Below are positions 1-15,799 of a DNA stretch of 64,000 nt, piece by piece. Each line of letters opens with the position of its first letter. Positions within the stretch are counted from its first letter, which is position 1. The position numbers and the translations under genes are program-made. This stretch comes from Dromiciops gliroides (lineage: Eukaryota; Chordata; Mammalia; Microbiotheria; Microbiotheriidae). The notes beneath the pieces were generated by a model that saw nothing but the letters and a program-made list of their open reading frames with translations, was not told where the DNA came from and searched no databases. Where the stretch lies: assembly GCF_019393635.1 (NCBI RefSeq), contig NC_057862.1, positions 416,809,669-416,873,668 of the forward strand, given 5' to 3'.

Positions 1-124
1 AATTAATTTTTAAATTCATTAAAATGTACACAATTAAAGAATTCATTAAAAAATATATCATTCTAAGTTTCTGACAAGATATATATTAGATAGTCTACAA
101 TTAATTTTTTAAAATTTTGGCACA
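1..124. other. CEP89 intron, AT-rich, nothing recognised
   Basis: AT-rich sequence without a recognisable gene or repeat. Confidence 0.4.
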
Positions 125-273
125 GGGTCAGCTAGGTAGCACAGTGAATAGAGCACTGACCCTGGATTCAGGAGGACCTGAGTTCAAATCCGATCTCAGG
201 CACTTGACACTTACTAGCTGTGTGACCCTGGGCAAGTCACTTAACCCTCATTGCCCTGCCCCCCCAAAAAAAG
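125..273 (+). mobile_element. WSINE1-type SINE
   Basis: Near full length, with pol III A-box-like and B-box-like (gagttcaaatcc) segments and a C/A-rich end. Somewhat diverged in the 5' part. Confidence 0.9.
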
Positions 274-1218
274 CATAAGAAGAAAAGAACAATGAATTAA
301 TATTAATGATGCCCAAAACAATGAAGCTTCACAAAAAGCAGAGTACAAGAAATAAAGGAAGATCTGACAGCAGTAAAGAACTGACACGTTTGCTGGGTTT
401 TTTTTAAGGTAGTAAGATTAGATGATAATAAAGTTCAACAACATAGTTAATATAAATAAACATTTTAAGAGAAATAGAATTGTACTGCTGGACTTTCTTG
501 CCTTCTTTGTAGAGACAGATGTACCATGGGTGTGGAGAATTACATTCTGTAATATTATTCATTACTCAAGATGTCTAGCAATTTCTGATTCTTTTCTCAA
601 TGACAGCATTCACAATGTATAGGCATGAGGTTTTTTATCTAATATATAAGCCATTGGCCCCTCTCAAACTTAGTTAAGAGCTTAAATATTAATTTATTTG
701 AATCAAATAAGATATGGACCCTGTACTCATAGAATTTATAATCTAATCAGAAAGATATAACAGACATGAATAGCTATAATACAAAAGGTAACATTCACGA
801 GAGAGACATAAAATGCTGTGCCAGGTCCAAGAAAGAATGAATAATTCCTGATTTGGGGGAAAGAGGGGGGATCAGAAAAGGCTTCATGAAAAAGGTGGTA
901 TTTAAGTAAGGTCTTAAAGGATGGTTAGAAATTCAACAGACAGCCATGGGAGAAAGGCATTTAAGGCACAGGAATGCAAAAAGGCACAAAGGTAGAAAAA
1001 GATGAAACATACATAGGAGATTATAAATAGCCCTGTTTGACTAGAGTGTAGAGTGGAAGGAGATAAAGCTGGAAAGATAGGGCAGCCAGATTGTGGAGGA
1101 CCCTGAATCCCAGACTAAATAGTTGGAACTTTAATTCTAAATATAGAAACAATAAATTTGGTTTCCTAAATAAATTTACCTACAAAGAAAAAAACAAAAC
1201 CAAAACACACTAACCAGC
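274..1218. other. Intronic sequence with an old unclassified repeat at about 690-1140
   Basis: No gene is seen. From about 690 the text (…tagaatttataatctaatcag, then gaaaggcatttaaggcacagg, then agattgtggaggaccctgaat) belongs to an ancient purine-rich dispersed family also present near 2330-2660, 22310-22510, 24480-24720 and 26240-27900. Confidence 0.4.
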
Positions 1219-1220
1219 AT

Positions 1221-1259
<39 letters not shown>

Positions 1260-1350
1260 AATGTGTGTGTGTGTGTGTATATATATATATAATGTATATA
1301 TAATGTGTATATATAATGTGTATATATAATGTGTATATATATATATATTT
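1219..1350. repeat. (TA)n/(TG)n microsatellite
   Basis: Alternating AT and GT dinucleotide runs with a repeated tataatgtgtata unit. The open frame across it is low-complexity. Confidence 0.95.
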
Positions 1351-1473
1351 CAGTACTTTTGGCAGTTATATTTCTCAGCACAAAGTTAATAAATTAGCAT
1401 TCTCACTCATCAATTGTCTCTTCAATTCAAAATGCATTTATTAAATATTTTCTATATGAAAAGTACTAAGACA

Positions 1474-1868
1474 CAGTATCCACAACATTGTGTGATGATT
1501 AACTTAACTCTTCTCAGTAATACAATGATCCAAAATAATTCCAAAGGACTCATGATGGAAAATGCTCTCCACATCCAGAAAAAAGAACTGTAGAATCTGG
1601 ATGCAGATTGAACCACGCTGTTTCTACTTTTTTTGGGTTTTGTTTTATTTTTTGAGGTTTTTCCCTTTTGTTCTGATTCTTTTTTCACAACATGACGAAT
1701 TCAGAAATATGTTTAATGTGATTGTACATATATAACCTATATCAGATTGCTTGCTATCTTTGGGAGGTGGGAGGAAAGGAAGAAAAATTTGGAACTAGAA
1801 ATCTTATAAAAACAAATGTTGGAAACTACCTCTACATGTAACTAGAAAAAATAAAATATTTTTATGAT
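1474..1868 (+). mobile_element. L1 3' UTR fragment
   Basis: Characteristic marsupial L1 tail: attccaaaggactcatgatgg, then ttttcccttttgttctgattc, and the end aatgttggaaactacc…aataaaat. Confidence 0.85.
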
Positions 1869-1932
1869 TAAAAAAAGAGTACTAAGGATACATGGATGAA
1901 AACAACACAATCTTTGCTTTAAAGGAGCTAAT

Positions 1933-2079
1933 GGGGGCAGCTAGGTGGCACAGCAGATAAAGCATGGGCCCTGGATTCGGGAGGATCTGAGTTCAAATCC
2001 AGATTCAGACACTTGACATTTACTAGGTGTGTGACCCTGGGCAAGTTACTTAACTCTCACTACTCCAGAAAAAAAAAAA
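1933..2079 (+). mobile_element. WSINE1-type SINE with 12-bp target duplication
   Basis: Flanked by aaggagctaatg at 1921-1932 and 2080-2091. Confidence 0.95.
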
Positions 2080-2159
2080 AAGGAGCTAATGATCTTCTAT
2101 GGAGAAAGAGACATATCAGTTAGTTTAACCTGTGATTTCTTTGGTACAGTCATTATGTC

Positions 2160-2310
2160 TCAAACCATTTATAGAGTTGCTCAGAGTTGGTCAGAACTAG
2201 GAGACTAGGAGCCTTTAAATGATTTGCCCATGGTCAATTGACCAGTTAGTGTCAGAGGCAAGATTTAAAAAGAGTTAGTCTTCCTAACTCCAAGCCTAGG
2301 ACTCTTAAAA
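2160..2310 (-). mobile_element. Diverged MIR/CORE-SINE fragment
   Basis: Reads gatttgcccatggtcaattg then gtgtcagaggcaagattt, a degraded antisense MIR pattern. Confidence 0.45.
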
Positions 2311-2329
2311 ACTACACGGCTAATTCTTA

Positions 2330-2660
2330 GTAAAAAGACACGTACCCCCAAAAACCACTGTGTATGTTATAAGTACACAAGTTAATATGCACAGGAATCC
2401 ATACAAGAGGCCAGAGAGAAATGGGATTTCAGTTTGAGAGAGATGAAAGCTTCATGAAAGAAGTGGCACATGAGCTAAGTCTTAAAGAAAAGAAAAGAAT
2501 TTCAAGAAGTAGAAATAGGGAAGGAGGACACTGCATAAAGAGATAACAGGAGTGCATATGTACAAAGGTAGAAGAGTGAAGAACAAAGGATTGCATGTTA
2601 AGGAGTTTGTGTGAAATAAGGCTGGAAATAGGTTGGACTGACATTGTACAGCACCTCAAA
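2330..2660. repeat. Old unclassified purine-rich dispersed repeat
   Basis: Shares gaaagcttcatgaaagaagtgg and aggctggaaataggttgg-type text with 690-1140. I do not recognise the family. Confidence 0.35.
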
Positions 2661-3011
2661 GGTCTCTGGAAATTTGCTGTGAATCACTCATCCATAATCT
2701 AATCACTCCTCTGGAAACTGACAAAAGTCAAGTTTCTGAACCCAAACAAGCACTAATTATCTGCCAGACACCCAGAGTAACTCTACCAAATATGGGCATT
2801 TTTTGAGAGTAAGTCTAAATGGATGGTCGAAGCACACAGACATCCTCCCTCTCTCTTTTTCACCATCCTAACTATGATAACAAAGACACTCTTGCAGAAG
2901 ATTCTAGACAGAAAGTTGTGGGTTTGTTGGTTTTTTTACCAAATTCTTAATATAATTAGGGTTCGGTATATTTCCTAAATAGCCATTAAAATAATTTTTA
3001 AAATAGAATGA

Positions 3012-3162
3012 GGGGCAGCTAGGTGGCGCAGTGGATAAAGCACCGGCCCTGGATTCAGGAGTTCTTGAGTTCAAATCCGGCCTCAGACACTTGACACTTA
3101 CTAGCTGTGTGATCCTGGGCAAGTCACTTAACCCCCATTGCCCCGCACAAAAAAAAAAAAAA
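3012..3162 (+). mobile_element. WSINE1-type SINE
   Basis: Full-length copy ending in a long A-run, little diverged. Confidence 0.95.
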
Positions 3163-3211
3163 GAAATGAGAAAAATTCTGTAATAACTCTCAGCTGTCAT
3201 TGTTCAAACCA

Positions 3212-3460
3212 TGTTTTCTGACCCACATTCCCTTATTTCCTTTACCTCAACCTAACCTCTACAACATCCCACTCTAAAGCAACCCAAACCCTTCCAATGT
3301 GCTCTCTGGAATGCCAGCTCCATAGGGAACAAACTTGCTTTCATCTTAAACCTTTTCCTTTCTCACTCATTTCATCTTCTTATATTTACTGAAGCCTGCC
3401 TCATTCCTGATGACACAGCTTCCCCAGTCACCCTTTTCAGCACTACCTCACACCTAAACC
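3212..3460 (+). mobile_element. L2 LINE fragment, endonuclease region
   Basis: Text such as ccttccaatgtgctctctgga and gaagcctgcctcattcctgatgacac resembles the L2 ORF2 endonuclease coding part. It has the same orientation as the L2 at 8165-10095 and may be the same element split by the insertions between them. Confidence 0.55.
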
Positions 3461-4192
3461 TGATGATTAGCTAATATAATGAAAAGGGAAATAATAAATG
3501 TTGGAGATGTGGAAAAATTGGAACACTAATGAATTGTTGGTGGAGTTGTGAACTGATCCAACAATTCTGGAGAACAATTTGAAACTATGCCCAAAGGGCT
3601 AAAAAACTCTGCAAACCCTTTAACCCAACAATACCACTAACTGGTCTGTATCCCAAAGAGACCATAAAAACTGGAAAAGGACCCACATGTACAAAAATAT
3701 TTATTATAGCAGTTCTTTTTGTGGTGGGAAAGAATTGTAAATTGAGGGGATGCCCATCAATTGGGGAATGGCTGAAGAAGTTGTAGTATATGAATGTAAT
3801 GGAATACTACTGTGCTACAGGATATGATGAGCAGGAAGATTTTAAAAAAACCTGGAAAGGCTTACATGAATTGATGCTGACCCTGGAGAACACTGTACAC
3901 AATACCAACAACACTGTGTGATAATCAACTGTGATAAACTTAGCTCTTCCCAGCAATACAATTATCAAAGACAATTCCAAAAGACTCATGATGGAAAAAG
4001 GTCTCCATATCCAGAAAAAGAACTATGGAGTCTGAATGCAGATTGAAACATCTATTTTCACTTTATTTGTCTGGGGGGTGGGGGGTTGTTTTCTCTTTCT
4101 TGTGGTTTTTCCCTTTTGTTCTGATTCTTCTTTCACAACACGACTAATATGGAAATATGTTTAATATGATTTTACATATATAACTTAGATTG
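3461..4192 (+). mobile_element. L1 fragment: ORF2 C-terminus and start of 3' UTR (left half)
   Basis: Contains ORF2-tail text (aacaattctggagaacaattt, tgcccatcaattggggaatgg) and then the 3' UTR to gattg. The L1 resumes at 7746 (cttgctatcttgggg), so an ERV at 4197-7745 interrupts it. Confidence 0.88.
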
Positions 4193-4196
4193 CTTA

Positions 4197-4221
4197 TGTG
4201 AGACTATTATTAATATTACAG
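4197..4221 (+). repeat. 5' LTR stub
   Basis: Begins TG and shares attattaatattacaggg with the start of the 3' LTR, then passes directly into pol. The rest of the 5' LTR and the upstream genes are deleted. Confidence 0.75.
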
Positions 4222-5550
4222 GGGCTGGCAAAGTCATTGCTAATGGAGAATTTATTAAAGATCTTTTATCTGCCTTGAAGCTTCCATCTGCTCTAGCTAT
4301 TGTTCATTGTCCTGCTAACATAGGAAAAAAGTGACCCTGTCTCAAAAGGGAATAAGTGAACTGCTGCTGCTGCTAAGCTTGCTGCTTTGGAAGCCCCTGA
4401 ACATGTATTTATTTAACCTCTCATCTCCTGATGATGGTTCTATTTCTCTTACTTACAATAAATCTGAAGCAGGTACATGGAAAAAGAAATTCAAGGCTAA
4501 AGAGGTCAATGGGATCTGGGTGACTTCGGAGGGAAAGCCGCTTCTCCCCTGGAGTTTCTACCACCAGGTATGCCTAGCTATTCATAGAATAGGCCATTTT
4601 GGCACACAAGGAACTGTGGACTCAGTAAAAAGAGCTTGGAATGCCCCTGGAGTTACTAATATGGTCTCTAGGGTTTGTGCCTCTTGCCAGCCTGTCAAAC
4701 TTGCAATCAACATGCCTTCCCAGCTAAAGTTTATGGAGGGCTCCTTTAGCACATACACCTTTTGAACATTTACAAACTGATTATATCACAATGCCTAAGG
4801 CAGGACGTTATAAATTTTGTCTTGTTATAGTTGATCAATTAACTCTTCGGATGGAGGCGTTGCCCAGCTCCAGAGCCACAGCTGCCTTTGTTGCAAAAAT
4901 TCTCCTTAAAGAGATTGTTTCTTGCTTTGGTCCACCTGCCCACATTGATTCTGACAAAGGCACACACATTTTGCTGATAGTGTTCCATCCCAAATTTATT
5001 CTTTCCTGGGAGTAACTCCAAAGTTCCATACACCCTATCACCCACAAAGCTCAGCCAGGTGCAACGTATGAATAAAGAGCTTAAGAGTATGACTGGCAAA
5101 TTGTGCACTGAAACTCATTTGAAGCGGCCTGATGTTCTACCCTTGGCACTGTTCTATTTGCACAGCAGGCCAAGAGAAGAACCACCTTTTGAGATACTTT
5201 TTGGCCATCCCCCTACCCAAGCAAAACCTTTTTCCCCAGTATATACATCATTGGTGGGGGGAGATGCCACTGTTGCTTCCTATATACAGGAATTACAAGC
5301 GAGGCTATGTGAACTCCACGAAGCAGGGGCAGCAGTACAGGCTGGCCCCTTTGACTTCTCCTTACGTGATTTGAGAGCAGGAGACAATGTATACATTAAA
5401 AATTTTCAGCAGACTAGTGGTACTCAACCAGCTTGGGAAGGTCCTTTCCAGGTATTGCTAACAACTCTGACTACCATTAAAATCGGAGAGAAGGATTTGT
5501 GGCTCTATTGCTCCCACGTAAAACCAGTACCAGCACATGTGGACTATTGA
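4222..5550 (+). pseudogene. ERV pol pseudogene, integrase region
   Basis: Three open stretches in different frames (4331-4765, 4791-5015, 5059-5550) carry consecutive parts of a retroviral integrase. These are an HHCC-type zinc-binding segment (about 4570-4705), a catalytic core with the DDE pattern (first Asp near 4775, second near 4950 in DSDKGTH, Glu expected near 5070), and a C-terminal GPY/F-like module (WEGPF near 5440). At least two frame changes, near 4750 and near 5000-5055, disrupt it. The C-terminal module and the SHVKP ending fit class I (gamma-like) ERVs. It is non-functional. Confidence 0.85.
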
Positions 5551-6460
5551 ATTTCATTGGCTCTTATTCTTCCATGTGTATTTTGTTCTATTCAACTATC
5601 ACTCTATTTTTGAACCAATGGAAAATGGTTTTAATTTCATAATACAACATTAATTCTGGAAGTATTGTTCTCCCATATTCTAAATTGTTTGTTTTTCCAA
5701 CTGATTATTTGATCAAATTCTATAAAGTATTTCCTTGGTAAATTGGTTGCCATGGCAAGTGTAAATTAATTCTAGAAGTATTATGTTTGTTAAGCTTAAA
5801 AAAAGTTATTATTTGGAATTATTGCATATTGTATATTATATTCTGAGTCAAAGCAAATTCATATTTTTTGCTGTCATTATTATTCTCAATTGTTAAATCC
5901 ATATGAGACTTGGATTATGAGAATTTACCATTTGAGACATTAATTGCCTTTATTCTGAGTTAAGAGATCAGAGCAGCCAAGATGCCAGCCATCCAATTAG
6001 AGGAATACATACAAGAGGAGGCACTGAACTGTCACAGAAGGGGAGACACGCACAAAGTCTAGGTATTGCACTGCCTTGGGAAAAGCCGAGAGAATGGCTA
6101 TTGGCAAGAGTTAAGGTTGGATTCTCTTGGGTTTAATCTTCCCCCACATAGCACCGGATGGCCAGGCTATGCGATCTCATTCTACGCCTGACTTCGATTC
6201 CCCTCCTATATGCCTGATGCCATGAACATCTCAATCCTATGCATCTGATTAAGCCTGAGTCAGTTTCCCCTCAACATACAAAGTTTGGCAATGCTCATTT
6301 CTTTTCTTTTTGCCCTTTTATGGTAACCCCATAATTATCTCAGATGTCATGTTGGATTTGGCCTTGACATCTGTTACCAGTTATATTAGATTCTTTAATT
6401 TCTCATAATGGCATGAGGATAATTAGGCAGATGATGCAAAAAGTGATGAAACAAAGATAA
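5551..6460 (+). other. Degenerate ERV internal sequence, env not recognisable
   Basis: No long open frame and no recognisable envelope motif. Position between pol and the 3' LTR suggests decayed env or 3' internal sequence. Confidence 0.45.
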
Positions 6461-6472
6461 AAAAATTCTTTT

Positions 6473-6797
6473 TTTTCTTTTCAGCAACAAACATTTATTT
6501 TATTTTCCATTTACATGTAAGGGTAGTTTTCAACATTCATTTTCATAAGATTTAGAGTTCCAAATTTTTCTTCCTCCCTCCCTCCCTTTCCTCCCCCCTC
6601 CACAAGATCGCAATCAGGTTATATATGTACAATCCACAAGTGTTCTTTTTATCAGTTTTTTCTATAGGGGTGCATTAGTAAGCTTCCTCATTAGTTCCTT
6701 GGGATTGTCTTGGATCATTGCACTGCTGAGAGTAGTTAAGTCATTCACAATTGCTCATTAAACAATACTGCTGTCGCTACGCACAATGTCCTCTCAG
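6473..6797 (-). mobile_element. L1 3' UTR fragment inserted inside the ERV
   Basis: Antisense L1 tail (catttacatgtaagggtag, then gggattgtcttggatcattgc). Flanked by a 12-bp target duplication aaaaattctttt at 6461-6472 and 6798-6809. Confidence 0.85.
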
Positions 6798-6809
6798 AAA
6801 AATTCTTTT

Positions 6810-7372
6810 CTTAATTAATAATTGTCTTCTTAATTTATTCCCCACAGGAGGGTTTACAGTAATATTAACTTTAAAAAAATCAATTTTTGTTTTTATTATA
6901 TCTCTAAAAGATGCTGAATTTCCTTAGACATGTTTTTGAGAACTCTCATTGTTTGATTTGCTTATTGGCAAAGTTATTTAAAGTTGTGTTAAGATCAATT
7001 TTGTAGGAAATTTTCCAGCTGCTGAGTCTTTCTAGCTGATTATCAGTATCTAAAACACCTGACTTTTTTTTTTTTTTTACAACCACACCTGAGACCATGC
7101 CCAGGATCCAGAGCCAGAATCCAGAGCTATACCCAGAGGACATCCCAAGAATCATCTGAGAAAAGATTTCTAAAGACTTGAATGGACATTTTTCTGTTTT
7201 CCCTTTCCCATTGTATACACTATTTGTAATGTCCGACTACTAAAGGGGAGTGCCCTCTTTAGTTTTTGTCAATGCTTCCCTCAACTTCTTTTTTTATTCC
7301 CTTTACATTGTTAGTCATAAGTATGTGTAATGTTATTGCTTCATTTAAGGAAATTCTTGTTCCTTAATGAAG
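6810..7372 (+). other. Degenerate ERV internal sequence upstream of the polypurine tract
   Basis: No coding frame is kept. A short run with DHAQDPEPE-like translation near 7080-7160 is not identifiable. Confidence 0.4.
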
Positions 7373-7384
7373 CACAGGGGAAAG
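7373..7384 (+). other. Retroviral polypurine tract
   Basis: Purine run caggggaaag lies immediately before the 3' LTR, the position of the plus-strand primer. Confidence 0.7.
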
Positions 7385-7745
7385 TGTAAAAATATTATTA
7401 ATATTACAGGGTCCCCCTGCTGTGTGAGCAGGAGACTGTGTGTGAATAGGCCCCCTGCTGTGTGAGCATGTGACCACCCTCAACCAATCAGTTTGAAGCA
7501 GTGTATAAGGCAGTTGGTTTTGGGAGTTGGTGGTGGGAACCTCATGGGGGTGGCAGCTGAACCAGGAGTGGTTGAGGTAGTTAAGGGTTTTCCTATTCTT
7601 TCAGAGATACTTGTTCTCTCTTTGCTAACCTCTAATACATTTTAATAAATGTTTAACACCTAAACTGTTCAACTGTTGTCCTAGTTAGCTTTCCCCACAA
7701 GGGGACGGGCAGGGTGACCACACACATTTAGTTCTACCCGTCACA
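7385..7745 (+). repeat. 3' LTR, 361 bp
   Basis: Starts TGTAAAAATATT and ends CCCGTCACA (TG…CA). Contains an 18-bp direct repeat ccccctgctgtgtgagca (7413-7430 and 7451-7468), CCAAT at 7484-7488, a TATA-like tataag at 7504-7509, and AATAAA at 7644-7649. This gives U3-R-U5 order on the plus strand. Confidence 0.88.
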
Positions 7746-7872
7746 CTTGCTATCTTGGGGAGGTGGGAGTTAAGGGAGGAGAGGAGAAAAATCTGAACAC
7801 AAAGTCTTACAAAAATAAATGTTGAAAACTGTCTTTACATGTAGTTGGGAAAAAAATAAAATTCTATTAAGA
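7746..7872 (+). mobile_element. L1 3' UTR (right half of the ERV-split L1)
   Basis: Continues the L1 of 3461-4192 through aaatgttgaaaactgtcttt to its aataaaat end. Confidence 0.88.
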
Positions 7873-8164
7873 AGAAAAAGGAAATAAGATTGAAGGGGAA
7901 AAAAGAATCATAATTAATTTCTTATTTAGCTACTGTACACACAGAAACCTCAATGATTTACACAATATTAGTCACTCTAAATTTTGAAGAAATTATATGT
8001 AATAATTGTTTAAAACCTAATTGTTACTCTATGTATTTGGGTAACTCATCAGTAAAATGTATTTACTATTGTGGGGAAAAAAACACACAGAAATTTTTAA
8101 AAAAAAGGCTAAACTCCTTGGAAAAGCTCTCTAGATGCCCTGACTTTATTTCCTATCTGTAGTC
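7873..8164. other. AT-rich stretch, nothing recognised
   Basis: An open frame of 69 codons here has no recognisable domain and AT-driven composition. Confidence 0.4.
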
Positions 8165-8623
8165 TGGATTCTGAACTCATCATTCAACTGAAACTACTCT
8201 CTCCAAAATTACTTAATGATCTCTTAATCACCACTTCTATTAGCCTTTTCTTAATGTTCATCCTGTTGACCTCTCTACAGCCTCTGACACTAACCATCAC
8301 CCTCTTGTCTTTGATACTCTCTTCTCTAGATTTTTGTGACACTGGTTCTCTCTTCATTCTCCCTCCACCTGGCTGAACTTTCCTCAGTCTCCTTTGCTAG
8401 CTAGATCATTATCTGGGTAATGCCTTCCAACAAGATGTTTCCCCCAAAACTCCAGCCATCTTGGCCCTTTTCTCTTTTTCCTCTATACTATCCTACTTAG
8501 TGATCTAAGCAGCTCCAATGGACTCAATTACCATCTCTATGCAAATGGTTTTCAGGCTCATGTCTCTAACTGCTACTGGACACCTCAAACTGATGATCCT
8601 AGAAACATCTTAAACTCAATGTG

Positions 8624-8776
8624 GGGCAGCTAGGTGGCTCAGTGGATAAAGCACCGGTCCTGGATTCAGAAGGACTTGAGTTCAAATCCGACCTCAGACA
8701 CCTGACACTAGCTGTGTGACTTTGGGCAAGTCACTTAACCCTCATTGCCCCACAAAAATAATAATCATAATAATAA
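8624..8776 (+). mobile_element. WSINE1-type SINE in L2
   Basis: Target duplication taaactcaatgtg at 8611-8623 and 8777-8789. The tail is (ATA)n rather than pure A. Confidence 0.95.
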
Positions 8777-8903
8777 TAAACTCAATGTGTCCAAAATGGA
8801 ACTCATTATCTTTCCCTCTCTACCCCTCCCTTCTTCCCAACTTGCCTATTACTGTCAAGGACATTGGCATCATCCCAGTTACCCAGACTCACAACCTAGG
8901 TAT

Positions 8904-9331
8904 TGCTGGAAAACCCAGGAGGGCTCGGTCACCCCTCTGACTGAGTTCCCCCCTCCCTATGCTTGGGCCATGGTCACTGAGGCAGCAAATCTCCTAGGAG
9001 ACTTTGTGGTCAAGGCTTGAATTCCAGAAACAATGCTTGGCCAGTCTCCCAGGGGTCTGAGAGACTCAGCTGTGCAAACCCCACTCTGCCTAGGCCTAGA
9101 ACAAGTTCTGACAGGTCAAGGCTGAAAGGTTGAAAAATTACTCTTATTCTCTCAGAATTATTCTTACAGAGACTTTATTTGATTTTTTTGTGGTTTTCTG
9201 CTATAAATACTGGGCTATCCTGAATAATAAATTGCACAGAGTTTCACACATAATGTGGTGCTGATGAATCAATGATTAATCATCTCTGATCCTCAACCTC
9301 CATCAAGAGAATTGAGCCCGTGACCCTGACA
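8904..9331 (+). repeat. Solo LTR, 428 bp, with 5-bp target duplication
   Basis: Begins TGCTGGAAAACCC and ends GTGACCCTGACA, with ggtat on both sides (8899-8903 and 9332-9336). The L2 text cctaggtat|catcttcaattc is restored on removal. Contains tataaa (9202-9207) and aataaa (9226-9231). It is unrelated by eye to the LTR at 7385. A 5-bp duplication fits several ERV groups. Confidence 0.82.
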
Positions 9332-10133
9332 GGTATCATCTTCAATTCTGCATACTCTCTCACCAATCCTCCATAGCCAACTTGTTTACAAGGCTGTCAA
9401 TTTTACCTTCATAACACCTCTGGTTCATAACATCTTTCCTCAGGCACTGTTGCCACCTTAGCAATGCCTTCATTATTTAATGCCTGAACTACTGCAAGGG
9501 CCTACTGGCTAGTCCTCCTTCCTCTCCCTATTCCAGCCACTAAGCTATCAAACTGATCTTCCTATAAAATGGAGGTATGACTTACGTTACCCATCTACCC
9601 CCACTCTCCCATTCAATAAACCCCAGTAGCTTCTGATCTCATACAAGATCAAATATAAAATCCTCTGTTTGGCTTTTAATGGCTTCATAACCTGTCCTCC
9701 CCCCCCTTTCCAGTCTTCATTCTTCTTACTATCCTCTCTAGTGATGCGGGTCTCACTGATGTTCCTTACACAAGATACTCCATCTCCCAACTAGGCTGTC
9801 CCTCCTCACCTCTGTTTCTTAGGTTCCCTAGGTTACTTCAAATCTCAGCTAAAATACCAATTTCTATAAGAAACCTTTCCCGATTCCTTTTAATTCTGAT
9901 GCTTTCCCCTTGTTATCTCCAGTTGAACCTGTATATGTTTTATTTGCACACAGTTGTCTGTATGTTGTCTCCTCCTTTACATTACAAACTCCTTGACAGC
10001 AGAGATTGTTTATTGCCTTTCTTTGTATCTCTAGTGTTCAGGACAGTGCACAGCACATAGTAGACATATAATAAATATTTTTTACTTGACTGGGTAACAC
10101 TGCATGACAGAGTTAAAACAAAATTTAACCTTA

Positions 10134-15464
<5,331 letters not shown>

Positions 15465-15666
15465 TTTCGTGGCGGGGGAAGAGGAGGGCTGGGCTAGGCT
15501 TGTTAACAATCACTCTCTCCCCCGAGGCCACGCGTTCTTTCGCCCAGCCCAAAGGCCTTCTTAACCAGCTGCTTTAGGACCACTGCTTTCGGATCTCCAA
15601 ACGCTTCCCCTTCACTACGGAGCCCGCACCAAGGGCCCTCGGCATTGGCTCCCGCTTTCTCGCTGA

Positions 15667-15671
15667 CCAAT
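15667..15671 (+). promoter_or_regulatory. CCAAT box (NF-Y-type)
   Basis: Sequence context gctgaccaatcaacgg is a good NF-Y match within the divergent promoter. It lies about 200 bp from the CEP89 ATG. Confidence 0.55.
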
Positions 15672-15779
15672 CAACGGCGGACTCACTGCTACGCCGGCCG
15701 GTCCTTGGCAACCGGAGGGACTCGTTCAAAGGTCCTGTGCGCCCCGCTCGGGCTACGAACCTTCGCCACTCGGCTTCCT

Positions 15780-15784
15780 ATTGG
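15780..15784 (-). promoter_or_regulatory. Inverted CCAAT box
   Basis: Context cctattggccagtg reads as CCAAT on the minus strand. It lies 8 bp from a CRE-like site, a spacing common in housekeeping promoters. Confidence 0.5.
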
Positions 15785-15791
15785 CCAGTGC

Positions 15792-15799
15792 TGACGTCC
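15792..15799 (+). promoter_or_regulatory. CRE-like site TGACGTCC
   Basis: Seven of eight bases match the palindromic CREB/ATF site TGACGTCA. It sits just upstream of the inferred FAAP24 first exon. Confidence 0.45.

Larger units (their letters stand above)
4193..7749 (+). mobile_element. Endogenous retrovirus remnant (class I, gamma-like) inserted in an L1
   Basis: A 4-bp target duplication, ctta/cttg, flanks it (4193-4196 and 7746-7749). The L1 3' UTR reads continuously when the element is removed. Parts in order: the first about 25 bp of a 5' LTR (4197-4221), pol integrase remains (about 4222-5550), degenerate internal sequence with an L1 insertion, a polypurine tract, and an intact-length 3' LTR. 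gag, protease, reverse transcriptase and a recognisable env are absent. Confidence 0.85.
8165..10095 (+). mobile_element. L2 LINE: reverse-transcriptase 3' part and 3' end
   Basis: Coding-like text (ctgttgacctctctacagcctctgac, then aactcattatctttccctct, then aaatataaaatcctctgtttggc) is followed by the L2 terminal pattern tagacatataataaatattt. It is broken by a SINE (8624-8776) and a solo LTR (8904-9331); the L2 reads through when both are removed. Confidence 0.8.

Noticed and set aside
125..273. tRNA gene
   Set aside because: A-box and B-box similarity is due to the tRNA-derived SINE. No complete cloverleaf with acceptor stem is present.
1166..1381. Minus-strand frame rich in Tyr, Ile, Thr and His
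   Set aside because: Microsatellite translation.
4331..5550. Domesticated integrase-like host gene
   Set aside because: Frame is broken at least twice, no intact start-to-stop frame spans the domains, and LTR, polypurine tract and target duplication mark it as a decayed provirus.
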